A DNA stretch of 15,207 nucleotides from Stenotrophomonas sp. GTDB lineage: Bacteria; Pseudomonadota; Gammaproteobacteria; Xanthomonadales; Xanthomonadaceae. The DNA is taken from assembly GCA_003248565.1 (NCBI GenBank), contig QFOV01000054.1, positions 1-15,207 of the forward strand, read 5' to 3'. This document shows positions 6,670-13,489 of this stretch, one piece after another; within the stretch, counting starts at the first letter, position 1, and each line of letters begins with the position of its first letter. The notes under the pieces were generated by a model, which did no database searches, was not told the origin of the DNA, and saw only the letters and a program-made list of their open reading frames with translations. A program made the translations under genes and the position numbers.

Positions 6670-6734
6670 GCCGGCTGTCCAAGCATCAACAGGCAGGGTG
6701 CCTGTGCGTAGTCGCTGAATGATGCTGAGCCGGC
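6670..6734 (-). ncRNA. Candidate structured RNA (leader, 3' UTR or sRNA) ahead of proP
   Basis: In a 304-base gap without genes (6511-6814). Minus-strand order: GCCGGCT (6734-6728) pairs with AGCCGGC (6676-6670); AGCATCA (6726-6720) pairs with TGATGCT (6688-6682); inside, ACAGGCA (6705-6699) pairs with TGCCTGT (6695-6689) around CCC. An intrinsic terminator follows 12 bases on. A TAGAAT hexamer (6742-6737) just upstream could be a -10, but its start point (about 6730) would fall inside the outer arm and no good -35 fits. On the plus strand GTAGTGCCGGC at 6665-6675 looks like a SMAG head, so a SMAG with a large insertion is an alternative. The rest of the gap shows only TGTTAA direct repeats near 6753-6767. 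Confidence 0.4.
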
Positions 6735-6814
6735 GTATTCTACGCGAACAGCTGTTAAGGCTTGTTAAAGACGCAGCTGCAGCAATGTCATGCAGACCTG
6801 CTGCGCACTTCGCT

Positions 6815-7252
6815 TCAACGATGAATGCGGCGATACACGCCTGATAGCAGCACGATGAGGCCTGTTATGGCGCAGCCCGCTGCATAGCAGATGATGTCGC
6901 CCCACGAAAATGTGTTGCCGATGATCGTGTACATCACATCGCCACGCACATAGCCAAGCCGCTCTGCGACGTGGAAGTACTGGGCGAATTCGATGCCACA
7001 GGCGAACACGAACACCATCAGCAGAACCAGATAATCATTGATGCGCAGTACGCTGCGGATCATCGCATAGAGCAACACCACCACCAGCACATCGCCGAGA
7101 TAGGCACGCACCCAGGACACATGCGGCAGGCGCGTGGCGATGAACACTTCCATCGCAAACACCAGCATCGCCAACAGCAGATACCAGCCACTGATTGCAA
7201 AAAAACCGGCTCGCTTGGCAGTGATCGGCAGCGGATCAGCGCCAGTTTGCAT
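6815..7252 (-). CDS. DUF2809 family membrane protein
   Basis: 145 residues with about four hydrophobic helices: ISGWYLLLAMLVFAMEVFIA, YLGDVLVVVLLYAMIRSVL, DYLVLLMVFVFACGIEFAQY and IICYAAGCAITGLIVLLSGVY. The pattern RAYLGDVLVVVLLY, then IEFAQYF, then GDVMYTIIGNTFSWGDIICYAAG is typical of DUF2809, a small inner-membrane family of unknown function. The ATG at 7252 overlaps the end of the upstream DUF3228 gene by 17 bases, with GGGG about five bases before it, so translation is probably coupled; the longer open frame upstream is only a read-through of that gene. Downstream are the structured segment and terminator before proP. Confidence 0.85.
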   Translation of the reverse strand: MQTGADPLPITAKRAGFFAISGWYLLLAMLVFAMEVFIATRLPHVSWVRAYLGDVLVVVLLYAMIRSVLRINDYLVLLMVFVFACGIEFAQYFHVAERLGYVRGDVMYTIIGNTFSWGDIICYAAGCAITGLIVLLSGVYRRIHR

Positions 7253-7790
7253 TTGCGCCCCAGAATTCCACGGCACGGGCATAGGCGGCACGATCAATCG
7301 GCACACCGGAGCCACCTTCCTCAACACCCAGCGCGTTGCGCATCATGGTGATGGGCGCCATCGGGATTTCTTCAGCCGTGGCGGTATACAGGCAACCAAC
7401 GACGCCCCAGTCGGCTTCGATCGGCGAGCCTTCCTTCTCCAGCTGTTCGCGGCTGTAAAGGATGACTACCAGGTAATTGGCTACCGGCGGCTCCACACCT
7501 TCAAACCAGCGCACCAGCACCGGCAACTCCTCGCGGCTGCGTGCCTCGTAACCCGAACGCAGTAGGTGCCGGTTCTGCTCGCTGACCGGTACCGTCAGGC
7601 AGCGGGTGCTGGTCCAGTTCCTGTAGACATGCAGCTTGCAGAACGGCGCATAGCCATCGAGCACCTTGTCGGCAGCGTGCGCATTCAAGTACTGCTCGAA
7701 CTCTTCGGCACTGCAGTCCTGGATGGTATTGGCGCGCGGCGTGCGCGGAAACAAACGGGTACGTGCAAACGGCGTCAGGTAGATGGACAT
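7236..7790 (-). CDS. DUF3228 family protein
   Basis: 184 residues, soluble. It starts MSIYLTPFARTRLFPRTPRA. Family-like stretches are YLVVILYSREQLEKEGS, IEADWGVVGCLYTATAEEIPM and PMAPITMMRNALGVEEGGSG, followed by YARAVEFWGAN near the C terminus. DUF3228 has no established biochemical role. Two ATG codons are adjacent (7793 and 7790). GGAA lies six bases from the second, which I prefer; the first adds one residue. It overlaps the DUF2809 gene by 17 bases and follows the APC permease by about 100 bases on the same strand, so the two small genes form a tight pair that may be transcribed with the permease. Confidence 0.85.
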   Translation of the reverse strand: MSIYLTPFARTRLFPRTPRANTIQDCSAEEFEQYLNAHAADKVLDGYAPFCKLHVYRNWTSTRCLTVPVSEQNRHLLRSGYEARSREELPVLVRWFEGVEPPVANYLVVILYSREQLEKEGSPIEADWGVVGCLYTATAEEIPMAPITMMRNALGVEEGGSGVPIDRAAYARAVEFWGANANWR

Positions 7791-7856
7791 CATCGCTTCC
7801 AGCAGAGAAGGGCGACATTGTCGGCGATCAATGCGAAGACCGGAACCATCGCACGA

Positions 7857-7880
7857 ACGCCCACTGCATGCAGTGGGCGT
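7857..7880. terminator. 24-bp perfect palindrome downstream of the APC permease gene
   Basis: Half-site ACGCCCACTGCA followed directly by its complement, 12 bases beyond the permease stop. No T tract follows on the minus strand, so it may be a weak or Rho-assisted terminator or a 3' end stabiliser. It sits between the permease and the DUF3228/DUF2809 pair. Confidence 0.45.
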
Positions 7881-7892
7881 CCCGGATCCATC

Positions 7893-9500
7893 TCAGGCCT
7901 GCGCCTCGTGCTCGGCCACATCCATCGAAGGTGTGCGCCAACCGGAGTTGACGCCCCATAGATAGAACACGATGCCAATCACCGCCACCAGCAGCAGGTC
8001 CCAGCCATAGCCAAGGTAACCCGCGCCGCCGAATTCCGTGCTACCTGCCCATGACACCAGCGCCAGCAGCGGTAGGTAGCAGATCAGCCACATTGCGCCT
8101 TTCAGCTGGCGGCCGAAATCATGCCAACCAATCTTGCGCTGGTAATAGATGTACACAGGCAGGGCGACAACCATCAGCAGGATGATTTCACCGGTCAGCG
8201 GCCAGCGTGCCCAGTACAGCAGCTCGGTCGCCATCACGAAGGCCACGCCCGCCAATACCGGCAATGCGACCACCCGCAACGGACGATGCAGGTTGGGCGC
8301 GGTGCGGCGCAGTGACATCACGCTGATCGGCCCGGTCATGTACGAAATGACGGTGGCCACCGAGATCACCGCCGCCAGCGTGCCCCAGCCACGGAAGAAG
8401 AACAGGAACAGGAACGACACCGCCAGGTTCAACCACATCGCCGGGCGTGGCACGCCCCAGCGCGGATGGATATTGCCCAGCACCTTGGGTGCGGTGCCGT
8501 TCTGCTGCATGCCGTAGATCATGCGCGCAGTTGTTGCGGTATAAGTCATTCCGGTACCGCTGGGGCTGACGAAGGCATCGACGTACAACAGCATCGCCAG
8601 CCAGTGCAGGTTGAGGATCAGGGCCAACTGGGCGAAGGGCGAACGGAAGTCGATGCCATGCCAGCCATGCTCGGCCAGCATCTGGCCAGGCACCGCGCCG
8701 ATGTAGGCTACCTGCAGCAGTACATAGATCACCGCCGCCAGCAGGATCGAGCCGACCACCGCGAACGGAATGCTGCGACCGGGATTGCGTGCCTCACCGG
8801 CCAGATTCACCGGGCTCTGGAACCCATTGAAGCTGAAAACGATGCCGGCGGTGGCAATCGCGGTAAGGATGGCGGAGAAATCCAGGATCGGCGTGCCCGG
8901 CCCTTTCAATCCAACCGAGAAGTTTTCAGAGTGGAAGCCACTGGCAATCAAGGCCACACCGGTCAGCGTCGGCACGACCAGCTTGAACAGGGTGATGGCG
9001 CTGTTGGAGTGCGCGAACAGCTTCACGCTCCAGAAATTGATCAGGAAATAGACGACCACCAGCACCGCTGCGATCAACAGGCCGGCATGGCTGAGCTCGC
9101 CCATTCCACCGGGCTGCTGCACGTACATGTCCTGCGCCCACTGCCAAGGCCACGACGCCATGTACTGCACCGAAGCCTCGGCCTCGACCGGGATCACCGA
9201 GACGATGGCGATCCAGTTGGCCCAGGCGGCAATGAAGCCAACCAGCGAACCATGCGAGTAATGGCTGTAGCGCACCATGCCGCCGGATTCGGGGAACATC
9301 GCACCCAGCTCGGCATAGGTAAGGGCGATGGTGAGGATGATGGCTGCACCCAGCACCCACGCCCAGATCGCGCCGGGGCCGGCCAGACCGGCTGCGCGCC
9401 AGGCGCCGAACAGCCAACCCGAGCCGATGATCGAGCCCAGGCCGGTAAGCATCAGGGCAATGGGGCCGACGTCGCGGCGGATGGCGCTGGATGCGGTCAT
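7893..9500 (-). CDS. APC-family amino-acid permease (aspartate:proton symporter-like)
   Basis: 535 residues, an inner-membrane transporter with 12 or more hydrophobic segments. The first helix carries GLGSIIGSGWLFGAWRAAGLAGP, the substrate-binding glycine motif of the APC superfamily. Helix 2 to 3 has YAELGAMFPESGGMVRYSHY, another APC signature. FSFNGFQSPVNLAGEARNPGRSIPFAV is the helix 6 region and loop. The GSIIGSGWLFG form and the length fit the subgroup that includes the aspartate:proton symporter YveA of Bacillus; substrate remains an inference. The ATG at 9500 has GGAAAG about five bases upstream. It is first in a minus-strand series leading to DUF3228, DUF2809 and proP and is divergent from the COG4705-like gene across a 434-base repeat-rich gap. 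Confidence 0.9.
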   Translation of the reverse strand: MTASSAIRRDVGPIALMLTGLGSIIGSGWLFGAWRAAGLAGPGAIWAWVLGAAIILTIALTYAELGAMFPESGGMVRYSHYSHGSLVGFIAAWANWIAIVSVIPVEAEASVQYMASWPWQWAQDMYVQQPGGMGELSHAGLLIAAVLVVVYFLINFWSVKLFAHSNSAITLFKLVVPTLTGVALIASGFHSENFSVGLKGPGTPILDFSAILTAIATAGIVFSFNGFQSPVNLAGEARNPGRSIPFAVVGSILLAAVIYVLLQVAYIGAVPGQMLAEHGWHGIDFRSPFAQLALILNLHWLAMLLYVDAFVSPSGTGMTYTATTARMIYGMQQNGTAPKVLGNIHPRWGVPRPAMWLNLAVSFLFLFFFRGWGTLAAVISVATVISYMTGPISVMSLRRTAPNLHRPLRVVALPVLAGVAFVMATELLYWARWPLTGEIILLMVVALPVYIYYQRKIGWHDFGRQLKGAMWLICYLPLLALVSWAGSTEFGGAGYLGYGWDLLLVAVIGIVFYLWGVNSGWRTPSMDVAEHEAQA

Positions 9501-9666
9501 GCGGGCTTTCCAGTTGAGGCGGCGCCGGAGTGGCGCTGGCGTTGGATCATCGCAAACCGAACGTTAAGCCGAGCGTGGTTTTTGCTGGCTGGGAGTTGCT
9601 GCCAGAACCGGCATAGCCGGAGGATCGTTTCCGTTCACTGAGATGCCGAAAGCGGCAAATGCCTTG

Positions 9667-9866
9667 CCCCCTCCCTTGCGCCGAAGGCGCAGGGGAGGGT
9701 TGGGGAGGGGTGCTCTGCGCAGGAGGCTCAACCTTCAAACGGTTCTGGCTTGGTGCTTCCGATTCTGCGCTCAAACGAAGTGCCGGAGGTCAAAAGCCAA
9801 GAGCAACACCTAGCAGCAAAAGCACCCCTCCCCAGCCCTCCCCTTGCCTGCGGCAAAGGGAGGGGG
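9667..9866. repeat. Inverted pair of REP-like G/C-rich hairpin elements
   Basis: Left copy 9667-9713 and right copy 9821-9866 are near-identical in opposite orientation: CCCCCTCCCTT, a short hairpin, GGGGAGGG, then TTGGGGAGGGGTGCT (CTGGGG in the right copy). The left copy's inner arms are TGCGCC and GGCGCA. Flanking bases also share similarity (TTTTGCTGGCTGGGAGTTGCT near 9582 resembles the reverse complement near 9793-9821), so this is a decayed array of a dispersed repeat. It occupies most of the 434-base gap between the divergent permease and membrane-protein genes. A small CCGGC-ATA-GCCGG hairpin lies at 9608-9620. I found no convincing promoter or gene in the gap. Confidence 0.75.
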
Positions 9867-9934
9867 CCAACGCCGCAGCCCTCACTAGCGGCGAACGGCC
9901 GTGCGCCGCAATGAACTCCACGCTCAACGAACAC

Positions 9935-10765
9935 ATGGCTACGACGCAACTCCGACAGCAGCCAACCGACAGTGACAACACTCCCGCGCAGATCGCCGCC
10001 ATGTCGCCTACCGATTCACTCAGCAATTCACTCAGCAAAGTCCCCGCCATCACCCTCGGCTTCTGGATCATCAAGATCCTCGCCACCACCTTGGGCGAAG
10101 TCGGTGGGGATGCCGTCACCATGTCGATGAACCTCGGCTACCTGATCGGTACAGCGCTGTTTGCCACGGTCTTCGCCATCGCAGTGTTCGCACAGATCCG
10201 CTCGCCCAACTTCCGGCCTTGGGTCTATTGGTTCGCCATCATCGCCAGCACCACGGTCGGCACCACCCTGGCCGACTACGTCGATCGCTCGCTGGGCATC
10301 GGCTATACCGGCGGCACCACCCTGCTGCTGGCCTTGTTGTTGGGCACCCTGTTCGTCTGGCATCGCAGTACCGGCAGCATCTCGGTCACCCAGATCAATT
10401 CGCCGCGCAGCGAGCTGTTCTATTGGCTGACCATTACCTTCTCGCAGACGCTGGGCACGGCGCTGGGCGACTGGGCGGCGGACACTCAGGGCCTGGGCTA
10501 TACCGGCGGCATCGCCCTGTTCGGCGGCCTGCTGGCGGTGGTTGCAGTGCTGTACTTCTGCAGCCGCATCTCCCGCACCACCCTGTTCTGGGCGGCCTTC
10601 GTCCTGACCCGGCCGCTGGGCGCGGTGGTCGGCGACTTCCTCGACAAGCCCATGGATCACGGCGGCCTGGCGCTGAGCCGCTATACCGCCACGGTCGTTC
10701 TGCTGCTGGCCATCGTCGCCTGTATCACCCTGCTGCCACAGCGTCCGGCCCACCACGCCCACTGA
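9935..10765 (+). CDS. COG4705-like membrane protein with four internal repeats
   Basis: 276 residues; about eight membrane helices after a polar 35-residue N terminus. It contains four copies of a helix-pair motif with a G-x(3)-G/A-D core: TTLGEVGGDAVTM (D59), TTVGTTLADYVDRSLGIGYTGG (D114), QTLGTALGDWAADTQGLGYTGG (D179) and RPLGAVVGDFLDKPMDHGG (D234). Spacings of 55, 65 and 55 residues imply two rounds of duplication. LGFWIIKILATTLGE at the first helix is characteristic of this uncharacterised family. Intramembrane acidic residues suggest transport of a cation or small cationic molecule, which is an inference. The start is uncertain: ATGs at 9911, 9935 and 10001 are in frame and none has a clear Shine-Dalgarno; the family core begins near residue 35. 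Confidence 0.8.
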   Translation: MATTQLRQQPTDSDNTPAQIAAMSPTDSLSNSLSKVPAITLGFWIIKILATTLGEVGGDAVTMSMNLGYLIGTALFATVFAIAVFAQIRSPNFRPWVYWFAIIASTTVGTTLADYVDRSLGIGYTGGTTLLLALLLGTLFVWHRSTGSISVTQINSPRSELFYWLTITFSQTLGTALGDWAADTQGLGYTGGIALFGGLLAVVAVLYFCSRISRTTLFWAAFVLTRPLGAVVGDFLDKPMDHGGLALSRYTATVVLLLAIVACITLLPQRPAHHAH

Positions 10766-10801
10766 GATTGCTCTGTCCTGCTGCGGTCTCGGCTGAAACC
10801 A

Positions 10802-10832
10802 TTGCACATCCATCTTGATGGAGAGATATAAT
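10802..10832 (+). promoter_or_regulatory. metF promoter with a perfect operator-like dyad in the spacer
   Basis: -35 TTGCAC (10802-10807) and a perfect -10 TATAAT (10827-10832) with a 19-base spacer. Inside the spacer is TCCATC-TT-GATGGA (10809-10822), a perfect 6-base inverted repeat. A site between -35 and -10 suits a repressor. ArsR-type SahR, which senses SAH and controls ahcY/metF genes in Proteobacteria, is a candidate, but I do not recall its exact motif here. Transcription would start near 10839, leaving a leader of about 25 bases with no evident riboswitch. Confidence 0.65.
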
Positions 10833-10864
10833 CACCAACATCCCGTCAGACCCGGCCGCTTCCG

Positions 10865-11695
10865 ATGACCGCGCTCAGCTTCGAGTTCTACCCGCCCAAG
10901 ACCGACGACCAGCGCGCCCAGTTGGACCGCACCGCCGCCAAGCTCAAGGGCCACGCGCCGGAATACGTGTCGTGTACCTTCGGTGCCGGTGGCTCGACCT
11001 TGAGCTACACCTCCGAGACCGTGCGTCATCTCAACCAGCACCACGGCCTGCAGGCGGCACCGCACCTGTCCTGCGTCGGCGGCACCCGCGAGGAGATCCG
11101 CGAGCTGCTCAAGCTCTACCGCGCCATCGGGGTGAAGCGCATCGTCGCCCTGCGCGGCGACCTGCCCTCGGGCATGGGCTTCCCCGGCGACCTGCGCTAC
11201 GCCTCCGAGCTGATCGCCTTCATCCGTGCCGAGCACGGCGATGCCTTCCGCATCGAGGTCGGCGCCTATCCGGAAACCCACCCGCAAGCCAGCGACGCAC
11301 TCACCGATCTGCGCCATTTCAGGACCAAGATCGATGCCGGCGCCGATGCCGCCATCACCCAGTATTTCTACAACCCCGACGCCTATTTCCATTTCGTCGA
11401 TGCCGCACGCAAGCTGGGCGTGGACGTACCGATCATTCCAGGCGTCATGCCGATCTCCAACTTCAGCCAGCTGCGCCGTTTCTCCGAACAATGCGGCGCG
11501 GAGATTCCGCGCTGGATCAGCAAGCGCATGCAGGCCTATGGCGACGATGCCGAATCGGTACGCAGCTTCGGCGCCGACGTGGTTGCCGGGCTGTGTGAGC
11601 GCCTGATCGCCGGCGGCGCACCGTCACTGCATTTCTACACGCTCAACCTGGCCAAGCCGACCAATGCCGTGCTGGAACGCATCGGCCACAACTGA
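10865..11695 (+). CDS. metF: Methylenetetrahydrofolate reductase
   Basis: 276 residues, close to the usual bacterial length of about 275-296. This FAD enzyme reduces 5,10-methylene-THF to 5-methyl-THF with NADH, supplying the methyl group for methionine synthesis. Signatures: SFEFYPPK with E7 (equivalent to catalytic E28 of E. coli MetF), VSCTFGAGGS, APHLSCVGGT, ALRGDLPSG with D99 (equivalent to D120), the IEVGAYPETHPQA segment, ITQYFYNPDAYFHFVD and IIPGVMPISNFSQLRRFSE. The ATG at 10865 lacks a strong Shine-Dalgarno but gives the family N terminus and follows a good promoter. The DUF4124 gene begins 46 bases after the stop and may be cotranscribed. ahcY, its methyl-cycle partner, is at the other end of the window. 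Confidence 0.97.
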   Translation: MTALSFEFYPPKTDDQRAQLDRTAAKLKGHAPEYVSCTFGAGGSTLSYTSETVRHLNQHHGLQAAPHLSCVGGTREEIRELLKLYRAIGVKRIVALRGDLPSGMGFPGDLRYASELIAFIRAEHGDAFRIEVGAYPETHPQASDALTDLRHFRTKIDAGADAAITQYFYNPDAYFHFVDAARKLGVDVPIIPGVMPISNFSQLRRFSEQCGAEIPRWISKRMQAYGDDAESVRSFGADVVAGLCERLIAGGAPSLHFYTLNLAKPTNAVLERIGHN

Positions 11696-11741
11696 ACCGT
11701 CATCACTTCCTGCGTGCACAGCCAGCCGCTACCCTTGGCCG

Positions 11742-12368
11742 ATGCGCCTGCTGTTGCTCCTGCTGCTCACCTGCTCCGCCCTGCCGGCATTCAATGCGCG
11801 CGCGCAGCAGATCAACCGCTGCACCAATGCGCAGGGACAAACCGTCTATGGTGACAAGCCCTGCGAGGTGATGGGCGCGCGTGCACGCCTGCTGCCGAAT
11901 CCACGCGCGGTTGGCAGCAGCGGCTTGTACCGCGACAGCTGCGCACGTCGTCTCAGCGAAGTGGTAGCGCAGATCCAATCGGCTGCCGATGCGCGCGATC
12001 CCAATCGTCTGTCGGGCATCTATCTGTGGACCGGGCTTTCCAATGCCGCCGCGACCCGGGTCATGGACAGGCTGGATGAGATCGTGCAACGGCCGCTGAT
12101 CGACATCGCGCCGGTGTTTCCGGAGGCGCCGGCCTATGTCCCCGCGCCGCCCGAGCCATTCACCTATACCGACGGCACCCCGGTCGATCCTGCCCAGGCG
12201 GACGGCAGCAGTGGCTATCCGGATGTGCAGCCGATCAGCAATGCCAGCAGCGGCCCACGTCGCCCGATCGCCTTGCGCCTTGAGCAGACCCTGCCGCGCA
12301 GCGCCACGCCAACGCGGACCATCCTGCACCTGCGTCGCCAATACAACTGCTTCTGGATCACCCTGTAA
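11742..12368 (+). CDS. Exported DUF4124-domain protein
   Basis: 208 residues. It begins with a clear signal peptide: MR, then seven leucines and TCSALPAF, with probable cleavage after ARA at residue 21. The mature N terminus INRCTNAQGQTVYGDKPC (24-41) is the DUF4124 module, with C27 and C41 in the usual places. Further cysteines occur in DSCARRL and at the C-terminal NCFW. The middle is low in pattern and proline-rich (EAPAYVPAPPEPFTY). The protein is probably periplasmic or envelope-associated, of unknown function. It lies 46 bases after metF without a visible terminator. The longer open frame that starts inside metF is not preferred because it would bury the signal peptide. It converges on the Nudix gene with a 24-base gap. 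Confidence 0.88.
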   Translation: MRLLLLLLLTCSALPAFNARAQQINRCTNAQGQTVYGDKPCEVMGARARLLPNPRAVGSSGLYRDSCARRLSEVVAQIQSAADARDPNRLSGIYLWTGLSNAAATRVMDRLDEIVQRPLIDIAPVFPEAPAYVPAPPEPFTYTDGTPVDPAQADGSSGYPDVQPISNASSGPRRPIALRLEQTLPRSATPTRTILHLRRQYNCFWITL

Positions 12369-12392
12369 GCGCCAGCCGACGCCGCCAGCGGC

Positions 12393-13337
12393 TCAGGCCT
12401 GCGGCCACAACGCGCGAATCGCGGCGACACCCAAGGCACCATGGCGACGCGCGGTATCGACATCACCAGCACCCATGCCGCCAATGGCATAGATCGGCAG
12501 CGAGACCCGCTCACGCAGTTCAACAAAGGCATCCCAGCCCAGGCCGGCGGCCTCGGGATGGCTGGCCGTTGCCTGCACCGGCCCTAGCACCGCGAAGTCG
12601 CAGCCCAGCTGCTGTGCCGCCTGCAACTGCACAAGATCGTGGCAGGACGCGGCCACCAGCATTGATTCGGGCAGTGGCCGTGCCTGCAGCTGCACCAGCT
12701 GCTCGCTGCCCAGATGCACGCCAACGCCCAACTCACTGGCCAGGGCGATGTCACGATTGATCAGTATCTCGACCTGCTTGCCGAAGCGTTCGACCACGGC
12801 TCTGGCCAAAGCCTGGCGCTGCGCTGACAGCGGCGTTCGCAGTTGCAAGCGGCGGATGCCGCCGGCAACGGCGGCCTCGATCGACGCCAGCCAGGCGTCC
12901 TCGCCCTCAGTCGGCTCCGGCGTGACCAGGTAATGGCTGGGCTGGCGCAATGCCGCCACAACCGGCAGGTCGGCTGGCGGCATGGAGTAGCGCGACAGCT
13001 TGTCCGGGGTCACCCAGGTGATGGCCTGGCCTTCGCGGCCACGCGCCGTGCCTTTCCACTGGCACACGCGGCGTACTTCCAGGCGCAGGCGCTTGTCTGG
13101 ATAGATCTGCGGCACATCCATCACCCAGTCGCCGATCTCGGCCTCGATGCCCAATTCCTCGCGCAGCTCCCGCACCAGCGCCTGCTCCGAGGTCTCGCCG
13201 GGCTCGCGCTTGCCGCCGGGAAACTCCCACAGCCCGGCCATGTCGCTGTCGCCGGTGCGCCGGTTGAGCAGGATGCGACCGCGCGCGTCGGTGATGACGG
13301 CGGCCACGACGTGGATCGAGCGTGAAGGAGATGTCAT
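12393..13337 (-). CDS. Nudix hydrolase (MutT-like) fused to a degenerate ThiE-like domain
   Basis: 314 residues. Residues 1-130 are a MutT-type Nudix domain, with the full box G42-x5-E48-x7-R56-E57-L58-x-E60-E61-x-G63-I64; such enzymes hydrolyse 8-oxo-dGTP and related nucleotides in the cytoplasm. Residues about 135-314 follow the thiamine-phosphate synthase TIM barrel: RRLQLR (162-167), LINRDIALA, GVHLG (206-210), VLGPV (250-254) and YAIGGMG. Key ThiE residues look lost: the lysine after QLR is Pro169, VNDR reads INRD, and the TxTK lysine is His260. Thiamine synthesis activity is therefore doubtful. This fusion is a known gammaproteobacterial architecture often near secA, as here. The ATG at 13337 gives the family N terminus; the ribosome site is weak. 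Confidence 0.9.
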   Translation of the reverse strand: MTSPSRSIHVVAAVITDARGRILLNRRTGDSDMAGLWEFPGGKREPGETSEQALVRELREELGIEAEIGDWVMDVPQIYPDKRLRLEVRRVCQWKGTARGREGQAITWVTPDKLSRYSMPPADLPVVAALRQPSHYLVTPEPTEGEDAWLASIEAAVAGGIRRLQLRTPLSAQRQALARAVVERFGKQVEILINRDIALASELGVGVHLGSEQLVQLQARPLPESMLVAASCHDLVQLQAAQQLGCDFAVLGPVQATASHPEAAGLGWDAFVELRERVSLPIYAIGGMGAGDVDTARRHGALGVAAIRALWPQA

Positions 13338-13390
13338 GGCCTGAGCATGCCGAAAACAGGGCTGTTGGTGCAATCGTTCGTTGAGCCCCT

Positions 13391-13413
13391 GTAGTGCCGA
13401 GCCATGCTCGGCA
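13391..13413 (+). repeat. SMAG-type REP palindrome, copy 3
   Basis: GTAG (13391-13394) then arms TGCCGAGC (13395-13402) and GCTCGGCA (13406-13413) around CAT. Same sequence as the copies near ahcY, opposite orientation. Confidence 0.85.
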
Positions 13414-13450
13414 GGGAGCTTGCCAGCGATGCATCGGACAGGTCATCGGC

Positions 13451-13474
13451 TTCGCGGCTTACGCCGCTCCCACA
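13451..13474 (-). repeat. REP-like element of the TGTGGGAGCGGC type
   Basis: On the minus strand this reads TGTGGGAGCGGCGTAAGCCG then CGAA, with a GCGGC/GCCGC hairpin (13454-13458 and 13463-13467). It resembles the abundant REP elements of Pseudomonas and xanthomonads and differs from the SMAG class around it. Confidence 0.6.
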
Positions 13475-13489
13475 AAACCAAGGCTGACG

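Noticed and set aside
8466..9641. A 391-codon open frame on the plus strand opposite the APC permease
   Set aside because: Same pattern as above: low-complexity Gln/His/Arg/Asp translation, no recognisable domain, and the opposite frame is a good membrane protein.
10808..10864. A SAM or SAH riboswitch in front of metF
   Set aside because: The predicted leader is only about 25 bases and has no stem system; the dyad lies upstream of the transcription start, in the promoter.
11664..11741. A longer start for the DUF4124 protein inside metF
   Set aside because: It would place 26 extra residues before a textbook signal peptide.
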